Source: Rattus norvegicus (Eukaryota > Chordata > Mammalia > Rodentia > Muridae). From it: 64,000 nt of DNA. The stretch covers positions 106,257,688-106,321,687 of the forward strand of contig NC_086025.1 in NCBI RefSeq assembly GCF_036323735.1, read 5' to 3'. How positions within the stretch are numbered: the first letter of the stretch is position 1; each line of letters begins with the position of its first letter. Of the stretch, positions 11,727 to 22,888 are shown in pieces. Below the pieces are notes generated by a model. The model ran no database searches. It had not been told where the DNA came from and worked only from the letters and a program-made list of their open reading frames with translations. A program made the translations under genes and the position numbers.

Positions 11727-11780
<54 letters not shown>

Positions 11781-11858
11781 CCTCTCTGTTTCTCTGTCTC
11801 TCTCTCTGTCTCTCTGTCTCTCTGTCTCTCTGTCTGTCTCTCTCTGTCTCTCTCTCTC
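11727..11858. repeat. (TC)n / (TCTG)n compound microsatellite
   Basis: A pure TC run to about 11775 is followed by an imperfect mixture of TCTC and TCTG units. The arginine/glutamate-rich open frame on the opposite strand (11678-11902) is only a translation of this repeat. Confidence 0.95.
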
Positions 11859-12464
11859 ACATCTTCAATAAGTTTCTGAATGAATAGGCAGAATCTTCCC
11901 ATAGAAGTGCCACTTCAGTTCAAGAAGAAAACATGTCTATGAACATTGGGCTGGGTGTGCAAAGGAGTTAAAACTATTTGAGGTCCCTGGTAGGAATTTA
12001 GGCAGCCACATCTTTGTCTGGACTACTGCTAGTTCATTATAGTCTTAAAGTGCTGGAGTCAAGGGCTATTGGGCAAAGGAGAATAGTAGGGGAAGGAGGT
12101 CATGGGATAAAACTCTTAGCATTTCATTGGCTCAAGCTGAGTTGTTCCCACCTGGCTGCCTAATCCAACCATGTCTGTCTGATTAGGACTCAGTCCAGTG
12201 AGTTTCATAAACTCAAAGAATCCAGAAGACTAAAGATGCTCAACTCAGGGCTCCATTGAGGGGGTGTTGAAGGAAATTGTTCCTTGGTTGCTTTGGCCTG
12301 TGTTTCAGGGGAATGAAGGTTCCATTCTTAGTTCCAGGCCAGGTGCATCAAAGTCCATCCTAAGTCCTTCAACAGGTGTAAGAAAATGGATTTCTGGTGT
12401 TGGAGGATTTCCTAAAGGTAGGTAGGTCCTGTGCCACCCTAACACCTGTCTTATATACTTCTTA
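11859..12464. other. Unassigned sequence
   Basis: No gene or repeat family recognised. Confidence 0.5.
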
Positions 12465-13515
12465 CCAAGTACAAACACACTTCATCAACAATTAATAAAT
12501 GGGACTTCATGAAATTGAGAAACTTCTGCATGGCAAAGAACACATCATTCAGACAAAGTATCAGGCTCCAGAGTATAAAAAAAGATTTTTACCAGCTCCA
12601 TACCCAAGAGAGGGATAATATCAAAATATATAAAGAACTCATTAAAACTAGATATCAAGAAAACAAACAACCCAATTTTAAAATGGAGCACTGATCTAAA
12701 CAGAATTCTCAATAAAGGAAACCCACATGTCTGAGAGCACACACATCCTCAACATCTTTAGCCATCAAAGAAATGCAAATAAAAACTACTTTGAGTTTCT
12801 ATCTTACACCTGTCAGCTGGATCAATAATATAAGTGACAGCTCATTCTGGTGAAGCTGTAAAGTAGGAGGAACATTCATGTATTTCTGGTGGGCATGCAA
12901 ACTTGTACAGCCACTTTGTAAATCAGTGTGGCAATCTGGGAATCTAGCTACCTCAATTCCTCTATCCCACTCTTGGGCAAATTCCCAAAGGATGTTTCAT
13001 CCTATCACAGAGATACTTGCTCAACCATGTTTATTGCTGCTCTCTTCATAGACAGATTTTTGAAACTGTCTGTATGCCCCTCAACAGAAGAATGGATAAG
13101 AAAATGTGGTATATTTTCACAATAGAGTATTACTTAGCCCTTTTCAATGACAAGAAATTTGCAGCAAATGGATAGAACTAGTAAAAATTCCATTCTGAGT
13201 AAGGTTTTCAAGACCCAGAAAGAAAAATATAATATGCATTCATTTATCTGTGGATATTAGCTGTTAAGTCAATAAAAACAAGCTACAATCCATAGAAATG
13301 AGAGGGTGGGTATAGAGTAAGGGACTAGAGGTACTAGATTTCATTAGGAAAAAGAAATAGAGTAGATATTTATGGGTAGATGGGAGCAGCCAGGAATGAA
13401 AGAACCATGTGCAAATGAGAAGGCATGGCGGAAGAAATAAGAGACAGCTAAAATTCAGGGGCATTTGAAGGGTAGTATGGAAACCTAATATAGTTAGAAA
13501 CCTCCTAAAATACAT
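12465..13515 (+). repeat. Sense old rodent L1: end of ORF2 and start of 3' UTR
   Basis: Starts inside ORF2 (AATAAATGGGACTTCATGAAATTGAG) and runs through recognisable C-terminal stretches, including AAGAAATGCAAATAAAAAC and CCTCAACAGAAGAATGGAT, to the end of the reading frame near 13180. Frameshifts and stops break it. It is 5'-truncated and much older than the L1 at 22889. The RT core is missing. Confidence 0.8.

Positions 13516-13517
<2 letters not shown>

Positions 13518-13580
<63 letters not shown>
13518..13580. repeat. (GT)n microsatellite
   Basis: About 31 uninterrupted GT units inside the L1 3' UTR. Confidence 0.95.
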
Positions 13581-14152
13581 CTAAATGAAAATGTCAAATA
13601 ATGGAAGAAACAAAGACCAATTGGTCATCTCTTGTCACCAAACATGCTTCCAGTACCAGATTTGGTTACATTTAATTGAGTTGTTAACCAAAAGGGCCCC
13701 ACAGAAATCTCCAAATAATCCAAGCTATTGTCAAGACACAAAATTGTCTCTCCACCAAATGACAGCAAGGTCCCATTGCTGAAAATACCTACACAATTCA
13801 TTGAACAAGGAGAAGTCAAGCTGGTGCCTTCAAAGAGCCTTCAGCCCTATGTCCCAGTATCTTTGTACCAAAAAGGTACTCTATAAACTATCAAAAGAGA
13901 AACAAAAATGCCATGCCAGCCACAAAGCTTTTGATCTAAATAGTGCTTTATCTTCAAGTACGCTATTTTAGCATTTTGTGCAATGGTGGCACAATGCTTG
14001 TGGGGGTAACTAGTCCAACAATCAGTAACAAGTCTGCTTTGACCTAAGACCCATTGCATAAGATAGAACCCACACCTGACACTGCTGGGGTGACCAATAG
14101 CCTGAGACTAAATAGCCCAGAGACCTATGGCGAATCCAATAGTCACTGGTTT

Positions 14153-14225
<73 letters not shown>
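14153..14225. repeat. (GA)n microsatellite
   Basis: About 36 GA units with one interruption (AGAGAAAGAG) near 14165. Confidence 0.95.
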
Positions 14226-14228
<3 letters not shown>

Positions 14229-14941
14229 GGTAATAAAATGAGTCCTAACAATATTCTGCTATACTCATAAATCCATGCTTTGTTCAACCATTATCAGAGA
14301 AACTTCCTCCTGCAGAATATGGGAAAGATATAGAGGCCCACAGCCAGACATTATGCAGAGAGTGAGAGACCTAAGAACTCTCAACCCTAACCAGGATGTC
14401 TCCATCAAATCCCTTCCCTAGGGAATCAGGAAGCCCATGAAAGAGGAGGCAGAAAGAATAGAAGAGACAGAGGGGATGAAGACATCTAGAAAACAAGGCC
14501 TTCAGATCAGCATGAGCAAGGCTCATATGATCTCACAGAGACAGAAACAGCAAGAATAATATCTTTTGGGTCTGCATCAGGTCCTCTGCATATATATTAT
14601 GGCTTCCAGTTTGTGGTTTCTTGGAATTCCAGAGTGTGTGAACAAGTAGGTCTCTGACCTTTGTGCCTTCTTTTTGGCTCTTTTTCCTTCTGTCTGTCGT
14701 GTCCAACTTCAGTGTGATAGTTTTTGTTTTATCTTATCATATTTTATTTTGTTTTTTGCTTTTTGTGTTTGTTTGTTTGTTTGTTTTAATGAATGAGCAG
14801 AAACCTAGTCAGTAGAGTAAAAGAGAACTGAATTGTCCTTTATACTTGCTAGGAAAGGGAAAATCAGTTTTCTCCAAGGGAGTGACACTGGCTATATTAA
14901 CCACTACAGGGTAGTATTTGAACAAACAATGGACTTCACAG

Positions 14942-14942
<1 letters not shown>

Positions 14943-15019
<77 letters not shown>
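14943..15019. repeat. Compound (GT)n-(TGTC)n microsatellite
   Basis: About 22 GT units pass directly into eight or nine TGTC/CTGT tetramers. The tetramers probably arose by a T-to-C change and slippage within the GT run. Confidence 0.95.
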
Positions 15020-15430
15020 GTCTGTGTGTGTATGTAAATGAGCTTTTGTTCAGTTACAGTTTGATGGTCTTGCTTGTAGGTTTCTTTTTAGTGTATTTTA
15101 TTTTCCAAGTTTCTAGGTTTGGGGTATTTTGTTGTATTGAGTTTTGGGGTTTTTTGGGCAAGGATTGGGTTTTTGGCTTTGATTTGTTTGTTTGCTTGCT
15201 TGTTATTTCGGTTTTTTGTTTTGATTTTTGTTTTGTTTTGCTTTGCTTTTAAGAAAGAATTTAAAGTTGGGTGGGTAGAGAGGAAGAGGGCATTTAAAAA
15301 TTGTTTTAAATAATTAGAAAAGAGAGGTCCCTGACTTATGCAATTGTATCCATGGAGTTTAATATTGTGATGCCTCACAGATGTCAGACTCCTGGATGCC
15401 TCCAAATGAAACAGTGCACAGGACCTAGCC

Positions 15431-16149
15431 ACATCCTCTATACTTTTTTTCTGCTACTTACGAAGATAGCTTCATGGCCTCTCTTATTTTAAGATTATAG
15501 AGGCCCTAAAGAGTCTACTTTGCCACGCTATGTTGACCATTTGAAATTTGTTTCCAAAAACTTAAAATGAAAACAGGAGATGTAGCCCCTAAAGGACTTC
15601 CAGTCTAATAATTAAGCCAAAAAGCTAGGAAGAGAAATGGTTCATAATTGGTCACCAATTTGGGCACCATATTTGCTCTCTTGGTAGTGTTTGTATTTAT
15701 TTCTAGTTACCACTGAGTGGGTTAGGTTTCCTGCAGTTTGGTTTGGTTCACATTCAAAAGTTGTCAAAGGCCAGCAGCTGACAGGCCCCTGCTGACAGTG
15801 GCAAGTAACTTACATGGTCAGCACTGATAGTACTGACAGGAGTCAAACTTAATTATCTGGGGCCGGTTCATTCTGTGACCAGTGAGAAACTCTGAACTCT
15901 TTTAAATCTTAAAGTGCTGGTGAGAAAGATAAGGAAAGAGGGAAAATCACTCAAACTAGAAAAAGAAAAGCAAGTTCTAACAAGCAAGTTCCAACAAGCG
16001 AGTTCCAACAGTTTTAAATATACATATATATATGCATACACACATATACATGTACATGTATACACATATAGACAGACATACATGCATATATAGATATATG
16101 CATATTTACATGTGATGAATAGAGCAAAGGTCTAAAAAGTAGGCTCTAA
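15431..16149. other. Unassigned sequence with a 14-bp triplicate and AT-rich stretch
   Basis: No gene. At 15971-16011 a 14-bp unit (CAAGTTCCAACAAG) is repeated three times with small changes. At 16017-16110 there is an irregular (TA)/(CA) tract. The part from about 15880 may belong to the dispersed repeat that follows. Confidence 0.5.
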
Positions 16150-16303
16150 TAACTTTTATTTTTGCTTTTAGCTGTTATAGCTTTTCAGACAAAAGTTCTC
16201 TATGTAAGAAAAAAATTACTGCACAGATAAAATGTTACACTAAAGGGAGTTGCATCAGGATAGTAATAACAAGTTCAAAGCAGTTGTTTGCTCCATGTCT
16301 CAT

Positions 16304-16373
<70 letters not shown>

Positions 16374-16389
16374 ATATATATATATATAT

Positions 16390-16423
<34 letters not shown>

Positions 16424-17015
16424 TTACTTTATCATAGTGCACACCTATGACCTCATCCTTGGACCTGACCTATAATGAATGTTCTTCTTGATCATTAATT
16501 TGTTCCAAGCCTATTTCTCTTCCTAGTGCAATGGATGTGCTTGCAGTGCATGAAAGCTCACTGCACTCGTTCTCATGCAACCTTTACTTACTCCTCTCTG
16601 TGGGGAGCCACATTCTATTCTTGATTCTAACTTTATATAGCTTTCTGGAGAAAACAAAACAAAACCATCTCCTTAGACTTTCTATCAATTATTCTAGCTT
16701 CCTAAAATCATTTGAATTAAATCAGGAATTCTATAAAATCATTAATTCATCTAAACAGCATTATTGCATGAAAGTACATCTTCATATTGATTCTACAGGG
16801 AATCTGCTTAACACGTCGGGTTAAAACCCAAGAAGTAGTAAGTTATGTCAGATATATGAGGGATACAAAAGTAGCAAGAAGTGATCCTGGGATGAAATCT
16901 CTGGGGTTCATTCCTCTCCAGAAAGCACTCATCACAGCCATGCACAATGATGGGCCATCTCCAGGGAACATAGATAAAGCTCCTTTGAAAATTTGCCATC
17001 CAATGCCCACATTTC
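16150..17015 (+). repeat. Unnamed dispersed repeat, copy 2
   Basis: Direct homologue of 8040-8765, interrupted by a CA/TA microsatellite at 16302-16421 and by extra sequence around 16530-16580. The downstream half is the best conserved: AGGAATTCTATAAAATCATTAATTC, then ATCTCTGGGGTTCATTCCTC. No open frame of interest. Confidence 0.7.
16302..16421. repeat. Compound (CA)n-(TA)n microsatellite
   Basis: About 11 CA units are followed by a long TA tract with two TATCCATA interruptions. The His-Thr / Ile-Tyr open frames here are repeat translations. Confidence 0.95.
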
Positions 17016-18115
17016 CACTGGGCACTGGCCATGTGGTTGTTAGGACCAACCTGGGTCACTAATCAACTTTAAATAACAGCATCAATAACATGGTGATCCA
17101 GTATACACCTTGGTTCTAAAAAATCAAATGAAGGCCTCTTGGTTTTCAACTTGTTCACCACAAGTTTTTGTTTTACAAAAATTAGAATCTTTTAGATTTT
17201 TTTATACAATCATGTTTTTCCTCCCCCAACTTCTGAGTTTCTCCTCACCCAACTTCAGGCTTGGTCCACCTTGTCTCTCAAAAGTAAAGAAAACAATCAA
17301 AACCAACTCCAATAAGACAAAATAGTGAAACAAAATGTGTACCAAAAACTGGAGTCTGTTTTCTGTTGGACAGCTGCTCCTGGGCATGGGGCCTACTCTG
17401 TAGTATGAGTGATAAACACAGTAACACTCCATTGGAGAAAGCTATCTTTCCATTTACCAGCAGGTATCTGTTGCAAATGGCTTCTTGGTTAATTAGACCC
17501 CATTTCCTCATCTTCTTTTCCATGCTGGGATTTTTTCTGGTTTGAACCTGTGCGGGTCTTTTGCATGTTTTTACTTTCTTTGAATACATAGAATATATAT
17601 ATATATATATATATTGAATACATATTAAATATTGTTCCTTTAGCATAATAATATCGGCAGCTCTTCCCTAGTGGCCATAAGCTATCTACTAAGTACTTGG
17701 ACTCTTTAGTAATGTCAGTGATGGGTTCCATCTCATGGAGTGGACTATAAATTAAATCAAAAATGGTTGATTACTCTCATAACATGTGTGCAGCAGTTGC
17801 AGGCAGGTTGATGTTTTAGATCACAGGGTTTGCTGCTAGTTAATACTGATGATAGTTTTTCTCCTCTGGTACTGTGCAAAGTACCATCCAGCACCATGAA
17901 CATTAGTTTTAGTTGGGTACCAGACAATTTTACCAGGTTCAATAGCAGATGTAACATTCTTAGCAATAGGACCTGACTGTCATGTTACAGATGATAGCCA
18001 ATTATGACTTAGTATATAAATATGATGCTTTCTACTTTCCCTTGTTTCTGGAAGAACTAGATCTTTGCCCCTTTATGGTTGAATTAATTGGAGGTTCTAT
18101 CCTCTTGAAGTATAT
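17016..18115 (-). repeat. Antisense old L1 3' UTR sequence
   Basis: From about 17160, C- and T-rich sequence resembles antisense rodent L1 3' UTR, including GGTTTGAACCTGTGCGGGTC, which recurs in altered form near 4815 (GGGTTAGACCTGTGCAGGCC). A TA run lies at 17593-17614. The part to 18115 probably belongs to the same or a neighbouring element. The first 90 bases are unassigned. Confidence 0.5.
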
Positions 18116-18119
18116 TTTT

Positions 18120-18332
18120 ACTTTTTTAGATATATTTATTATTTAAAATAAATTTAATTTAAATATATTTTGATCATATTCTTCCCCCCACAAATCCTTC
18201 CAGATCCTCTCCCCCTCTCTACCCACCCAACTTTAAGTTCTTTCTCAAAAAAAACCCAATATAACAAAAACTCTAAAGACCAAGAAAACAAAACTATACC
18301 CTAAAAGAAAAACCACCTAACTGTACTAAATA

Positions 18333-18383
<51 letters not shown>

Positions 18384-19489
18384 GGAGCAGTTGATATATT
18401 TAGTGTCAGTCTATTAGAGAAAACTGATTTACCTTCTCCTAGCAGGTAGACGTGACAATTCAGCTATTAATCATTACCCCTATGAGTTAATTTTTCATTC
18501 ATCTATTCATTATTAAGTTTGTAATATAAACAAAGCAAAATAGAAGAAGATGAAAACAAACACTATCATGTCTTTTAGGTAGATCCCAAAAGTGTGATAT
18601 AACTGGATCTGGAGGGAAATAGAATCCTGGAGTCTTCTTCAGGAATAGCCCACCCTGTATTTTACAGTAGCTATACAAATTTTCATTCCCACCAGCAATA
18701 TATGAGTGGTCCTCTTACTCCATATCCTCACCAGCATGAGCTGGCACTTGGGGTTTTGCTCTTACCCATTCTAACACATGTGAGATGGAACCTCAAAGTG
18801 GTTTTGATTTGCATTTCCCTGATGGCTAAAAATGTTAAAGGTTTAAGTGCTACTCAGTCATTTGAGTCTTCTCTGCTCAGAATTCTGTTTAGATCTGTCC
18901 CCATTTTTTAAATGGGTTATTTGTTTTCTTCATATTTATTTTTTTTAGTTCTTTATATATTTTGGATAGTAAGCCTTTATCAGATGTGAAGTTGGTAAAA
19001 AAAAAAAAATTCCATTCTGTAGGTTGCTACTATCTGAATGACAATGTCCTGTGTCATGTGGAAGATACTCAATTTCATGAGGTCTCATTTATTAATTGTT
19101 AGTCTTAGTGCCTATACTAATGGTATTCTGTTGAGAAAGTCTTCTCCTGTACCAACAAGTTCAAGATTATTCCATACTTTCTCTTCTGTAAGGTTCAGTG
19201 AATCTGATTTTATGTTTGAGGTCTAATTGATTTAGAGTTGAGTTTTATGCAGTGTGAGAAGTATATATAAATATATATTGAATTCTTCTACATACAGTCA
19301 ACCAATTTGACCAGCACCATTTGTCGAAGATGATGTCTTGCTTCCAGTTGTATATTTCTGGCTTCTTTATCAAAAGGCAGGTCTCCATAGGTGTGTAGAT
19401 TTATGTCTCAGTCTTCAATTTGATTCCATTGATCAATGTATCTGCTTTTATGCCAATACTAAGATGTTTTTATTACCACAGCTTTGTCA
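18120..19489 (-). repeat. Antisense old L1, first segment (3' UTR and ORF2 end)
   Basis: Reads as an antisense rodent L1: 3' UTR to about 18600, including a CA run at 18334-18381, then the ORF2 C-terminal coding region in reverse (CATATCCTCACCAGCATGAGC; TTTGATTTGCATTTCCCTGATG). It is interrupted at 19490 by the ERVL-type element, resumes at 21898, is interrupted again at 22889, and resumes at 26028. Frames are broken. Confidence 0.8.
18334..18381. repeat. (CA)n microsatellite
   Basis: About 23 CA units within the antisense L1 3' UTR. Confidence 0.95.
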
Positions 19490-19494
19490 AGTAG
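19490..19494. repeat. 5-bp target-site duplication, left copy (ERVL-type element B)
   Basis: AGTAG here and at 21893-21897 flank element B. Joining the flanks at one copy restores a continuous antisense L1 reading. Confidence 0.8.
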
Positions 19495-19822
19495 GGTCTT
19501 AGTTAGGGTCTTATTGCTATGAACAGACACCATGACCAACATAAGTTTTATAAATGACAACATTTAATTGGGGCAGGCTTACAGGTTCAGAGGTTCAGTC
19601 CATTATCATCAAGGCAGGAACATGGCAGCATCCAGGCAGGCATGGTACAGGAGGAGCTGAGTTCTACCTCTTCACCAGAAGGAAGCTAGGAACAGACTCA
19701 GCATCCTAGGAGAAACTGGCAGGAGGGTTTCCAAACCCACCCCACAGTGACACACTTCCTTCAACAAGGCCACATCTTCTAATAGTGCCACGCCCTGGGC
19801 CAGGCACACAAAAACCATCACA
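19495..19822 (-). repeat. 3' LTR of ERVL-type element B
   Basis: A 328-bp LTR, antisense. It aligns with the LTR at 21577-21892. The next 38 bp repeat the LTR start region (AACCATCACATTCCACTCC occurs twice), which suggests a small tandem slip at the LTR/internal border. Confidence 0.8.
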
Positions 19823-21560
19823 TTCCACTCCGTGGGGAAGCATAAGCAAACCATCACATTCCACTCCCTGGCCTCCATAGACTTGTTAAAACACAGGAGT
19901 CTATGGAGGCCATACCTAAACTTAGCATAATAAAAAAGTACATTTAGTTCAACTTCCAAAGTCCCCATAGTCTATAGCAGTATCAACAATGTTAAAAGTC
20001 CAAAGTTCAAAGTCTCTTCCAAGATCCATCCAATCACTTAACTGTAATCCCCAAATTAAGACAGGCAACCAGCTGGGCAAACTTCAAACTCTGTCATCTC
20101 CATGTCTGATATCAGAGTGGTCTTCAGATCTTAAACTCCTTTTTCATCTTTGTTGACTATAACAAATTTCTTTCTCCTGAGCTGGTTTCACTCTCTGTTA
20201 GCAGCTTTCCTCAACAGATAGCCCGTGACTCTGACATCTTTAACATTTTTGGGTCTCCACGGCAGCTTCAATGTTACAGTTTGTTTCAGTGTCTTGGATC
20301 CACACATGATCCTCGAAACGGTTGGCTTCATTTCTCCAGCTCTGCCCTCTGTAGCAGTTTAACTTCAAGTTGATCCACACTACACTGTTGCTGTTGTTCT
20401 TGGTGATCAACCCAGGGTACTGGCATCTCCAATACACTGGGGTCTTCCATTGCATCTAGGCTTCACCAATAGGCTCTCTTCATGGTGCCAAGCCTCAACT
20501 CCTGTGCTTGACCCCTTCAATCCTGGGCCATCAATTGTAACTGAGGGTGCACCCTCACCAATGGCCTTCCACAGCCTCTCACAGTGCCCAGCCTCAGCTG
20601 CTCTGAATGACCACTTCATGTCTTCAAAACTAGTATCACCTTGGCGACTCTTACACATTACCAAGTCCAGCCATAGCATAAGGTACAACCTTATGGAACA
20701 CAGCTCTCAAAAAATACCTCCCAGAAGATTTCACTTCAGTGATACTGATCTCTTCCTTAGCTCCAGCTAACCAGCATCAATTGTCCCAGTAGTCTTCTTC
20801 TCCTCTTGAATATAAAGCCAGAGACACATGGCTGAAGCTGCTGAATTCTGCTGCTTGCAGGAGCTAGAACATGGCCCCCTTGTTCTCTTACATTATCACT
20901 AGCTTCCTCTTTTCTAACTCCTTCACTGCCTAAGCTTGCTCTCCTGGATCTTGCTATAGATTGACCTTGAATTTAGAGATCTGTATGCCTGTCTCCTGGG
21001 ATTAAAGGTTTATACAAAATTGCTTGGAGCTAACTTAGCTGGTGGGATCTTGCCCCAGTGTCTTTACTCCCTTAATTCAAGATTCAGCTCCATTTCACTT
21101 CCTGGTGTCCCTTTAAAACTTGAACCATATATTTTGTATTTTTCCTTTCTCAAATTCCTTTTTTCATTAAAATGCTCTTCATGAGAGTGAATTTTAGTAA
21201 CCCCACAACAGAATTTACACCAGGCTATTTTGAGACGTCCTCTTTCAAAGCAATTAATCTAAATCTCTTCACCTTAACCTCAGGAACACTCTTTGGACAA
21301 AGGCAAAAAGCAACCACATTTTCCCCCAAAATACCAAAAAAAAAAACAGTCTCTAGGCCACACACTGAAATTCTTCTTCACTGAACCATCTTGGGCCTCA
21401 AAACAGGTCAAATTACTCTCAGTAACAAAGTTCCGCATTCCTACTAAGATAGCCCAGTAAGCTCCATTTAAAGAATTCCACTGCTTTCCAAACCCAAAGT
21501 CCCCAAATCCACATTCTTCCAATAAAAGCATGGTCAGGCCTATCACAGCAATACCAAAGT

Positions 21561-21571
21561 CCCTGGTACCA
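21561..21571 (-). promoter_or_regulatory. Primer-binding site, leucine tRNA type (element B)
   Basis: Reading the minus strand, TGGTACCAGGG follows the 5' LTR by 5 bases. It agrees with the complement of the tRNA-Leu (UAA) 3' end for its first ten bases and then diverges. This supports assignment to the ERVL class. Confidence 0.6.
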
Positions 21572-21576
21572 ACTTC

Positions 21577-21892
21577 TGTCTTAGTTAGGGTCTTAATGCT
21601 GTGAACAGACACCATGACCAATGTAAATTTTATAAAGGACAACATTTAATTGGGGCGGGCTTACAGGTCCAGAGGATCAGTCCATTATCATCAAGGTGGG
21701 AGCATAGCAGCATCCAGGCAGGCATGGTGCAGGAGGAGCTGAGTGCTACACCTTCACCCAAAGGAATCCAAGTACAGATTCAGCATCCTAGGAGGAGCTA
21801 GCAGAAGGGTCTCCAAGCCCAGCCCACAGTGACATACTTCCACACCTTTTAATAGTGCCATTCCCTGGGCCAGGCATATGCAAACCATCACA
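21577..21892 (-). repeat. 5' LTR of ERVL-type element B
   Basis: A 316-bp LTR, antisense, with TGTCTTAG at the left and CCATCACA at the right. It lacks part of the segment present near 19750-19790 in the partner LTR. Confidence 0.8.
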
Positions 21893-21897
21893 AGTAG

Positions 21898-22566
21898 CTT
21901 TTAATTGAGGGTGGTAATACCTTCTGCAGTTCTTTTATTGTTCTAGATTGTGTTAGCTATCCTGGACATTTTGTGTTTTCATATGAAGCTGAAAATTTTT
22001 CTTTCAACATCTGTGAAGAATTATGTTGGAATTCTGATGGGGATTGCATTGAGTCTGTTCATTTCTTTTGATAGGATGGTCATTTTTACTATGTTAATCC
22101 TACTGATTCATGAATATGGGAGATCTTTCCATATTCTGAAACCTTCCTCAATTCTTTCTTCAATGAGATGAAGTTTTCTTTCACTTGCTTGGTTAGAGTT
22201 GCCCCAAGATACACTCTAGTATTTTAGTCTATTGTAAAAAGTATTTTCCTAATCTCTGATATCTCCAGGATGAAGCCTGCTTGATTTTTATGTGTTCTAA
22301 GATACGGTTTGTAGGTATTTTATTGAGATTTATGCATCTATGTTCATAAGAAAAATTGGTCTACAATTCTCTTTGCTTGTTGGATTTTTTATGTGGTTTG
22401 AGTATCAGATAACAGTACTCTCATATAATGGATTGGGCAATGTCCCTTCTATTTCTATTTTGGAAAATAATTTGAGGACTTGGCATTAACTTTTCTTTGA
22501 ATGTCTGGCAGAATTCAGTGCTAAACCCATCTGCCCTTGGCTTGTTGTTGTTGCTGTTGTTGTTGC

Positions 22567-22611
<45 letters not shown>

Positions 22612-22872
22612 AGGGGGGCATAATGACTGCTTCTGTTTAACTAGGGGTTATACGTCTGTTTAACTTGCTTATTTGACCTTGATTTAACTTTGGTAAGTGG
22701 TATGTACCAAGAAAATTATCAATTTATTTTAGACTTTACCAATTTGGAGTACAGGATTTTAAAGAATATCCTTATGATTCTCTGGATTTCCTCAATGTCT
22801 GCTATGTCCACATTTTAATTTCTAATTTTGTCAATTTAGAAATACTCCCACCACCTAGTAGTTAGTTTGATT
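21898..22872 (-). repeat. Antisense old L1, second segment (ORF2 middle)
   Basis: Continues the ORF2 antisense reading directly from 19489 (AGCTTTTAATTGAGGGTGG...). It includes recognisable stretches such as GGAATTCTGATGGGGATTGC and an expanded TTG tract at 22542-22611. It ends at the target site of the younger L1. Confidence 0.8.
22542..22611. repeat. (TTG)n microsatellite
   Basis: About 23 TTG units with two TGC interruptions inside the antisense L1. The poly-asparagine frame on the minus strand is a translation of it. Confidence 0.95.
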
Positions 22873-22888
22873 AAGAGTTTGTTAATCT
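22873..22888. repeat. 16-bp target-site duplication, left copy (young L1)
   Basis: AAGAGTTTGTTAATCT recurs exactly at 26012-26027 after an A-rich tail. The first two A's of the right copy could also be counted as tail. Confidence 0.85.

Larger units (their letters stand above)
13581..15430 (+). repeat. Continuation of the old L1 3' UTR with microsatellites
   Basis: Segments such as TGGGGGTAACTAGTCCAACAA and CACACCTGACACTGCTGGGG match what I know of Lx-type L1 3' UTRs, so the element begun at 12465 continues here. It holds a GA run (14153-14225), a GT run joined to a TGTC run (14943-15019) and a T/G-rich end. The end near 15.4 kb is uncertain. The 139-codon frame at 14833-15252 is a by-product of these repeats. 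Confidence 0.6.
19495..21892 (-). mobile_element. Full-length non-coding ERVL-type LTR element, copy B
   Basis: This is the same family as 994-3505 in the opposite orientation. Its LTRs are at 19495-19822 (3' LTR in element sense) and 21577-21892 (5' LTR). A leucine-type primer site (TGGTACCAGGG on the minus strand, 21561-21571) lies just inside the 5' LTR. The interior matches that of copy A for most of its length, including a single B1-like unit near 20950-21015, and has no retroviral coding sequence. A short duplication of the GGAATGTGATGG region sits at the 3' LTR junction (about 19815-19860). The outermost terminal base of the 3' LTR has changed. Confidence 0.85.

Noticed and set aside
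14833..15252. 139-codon frame with (CV)n and Phe/Leu-rich end
   Set aside because: It reads through GT and TGTC microsatellites and T/G-rich old L1 3' UTR.
16250..16475. His-Thr / Ile-Tyr repeat peptides
   Set aside because: Translation of the CA/TA microsatellite.
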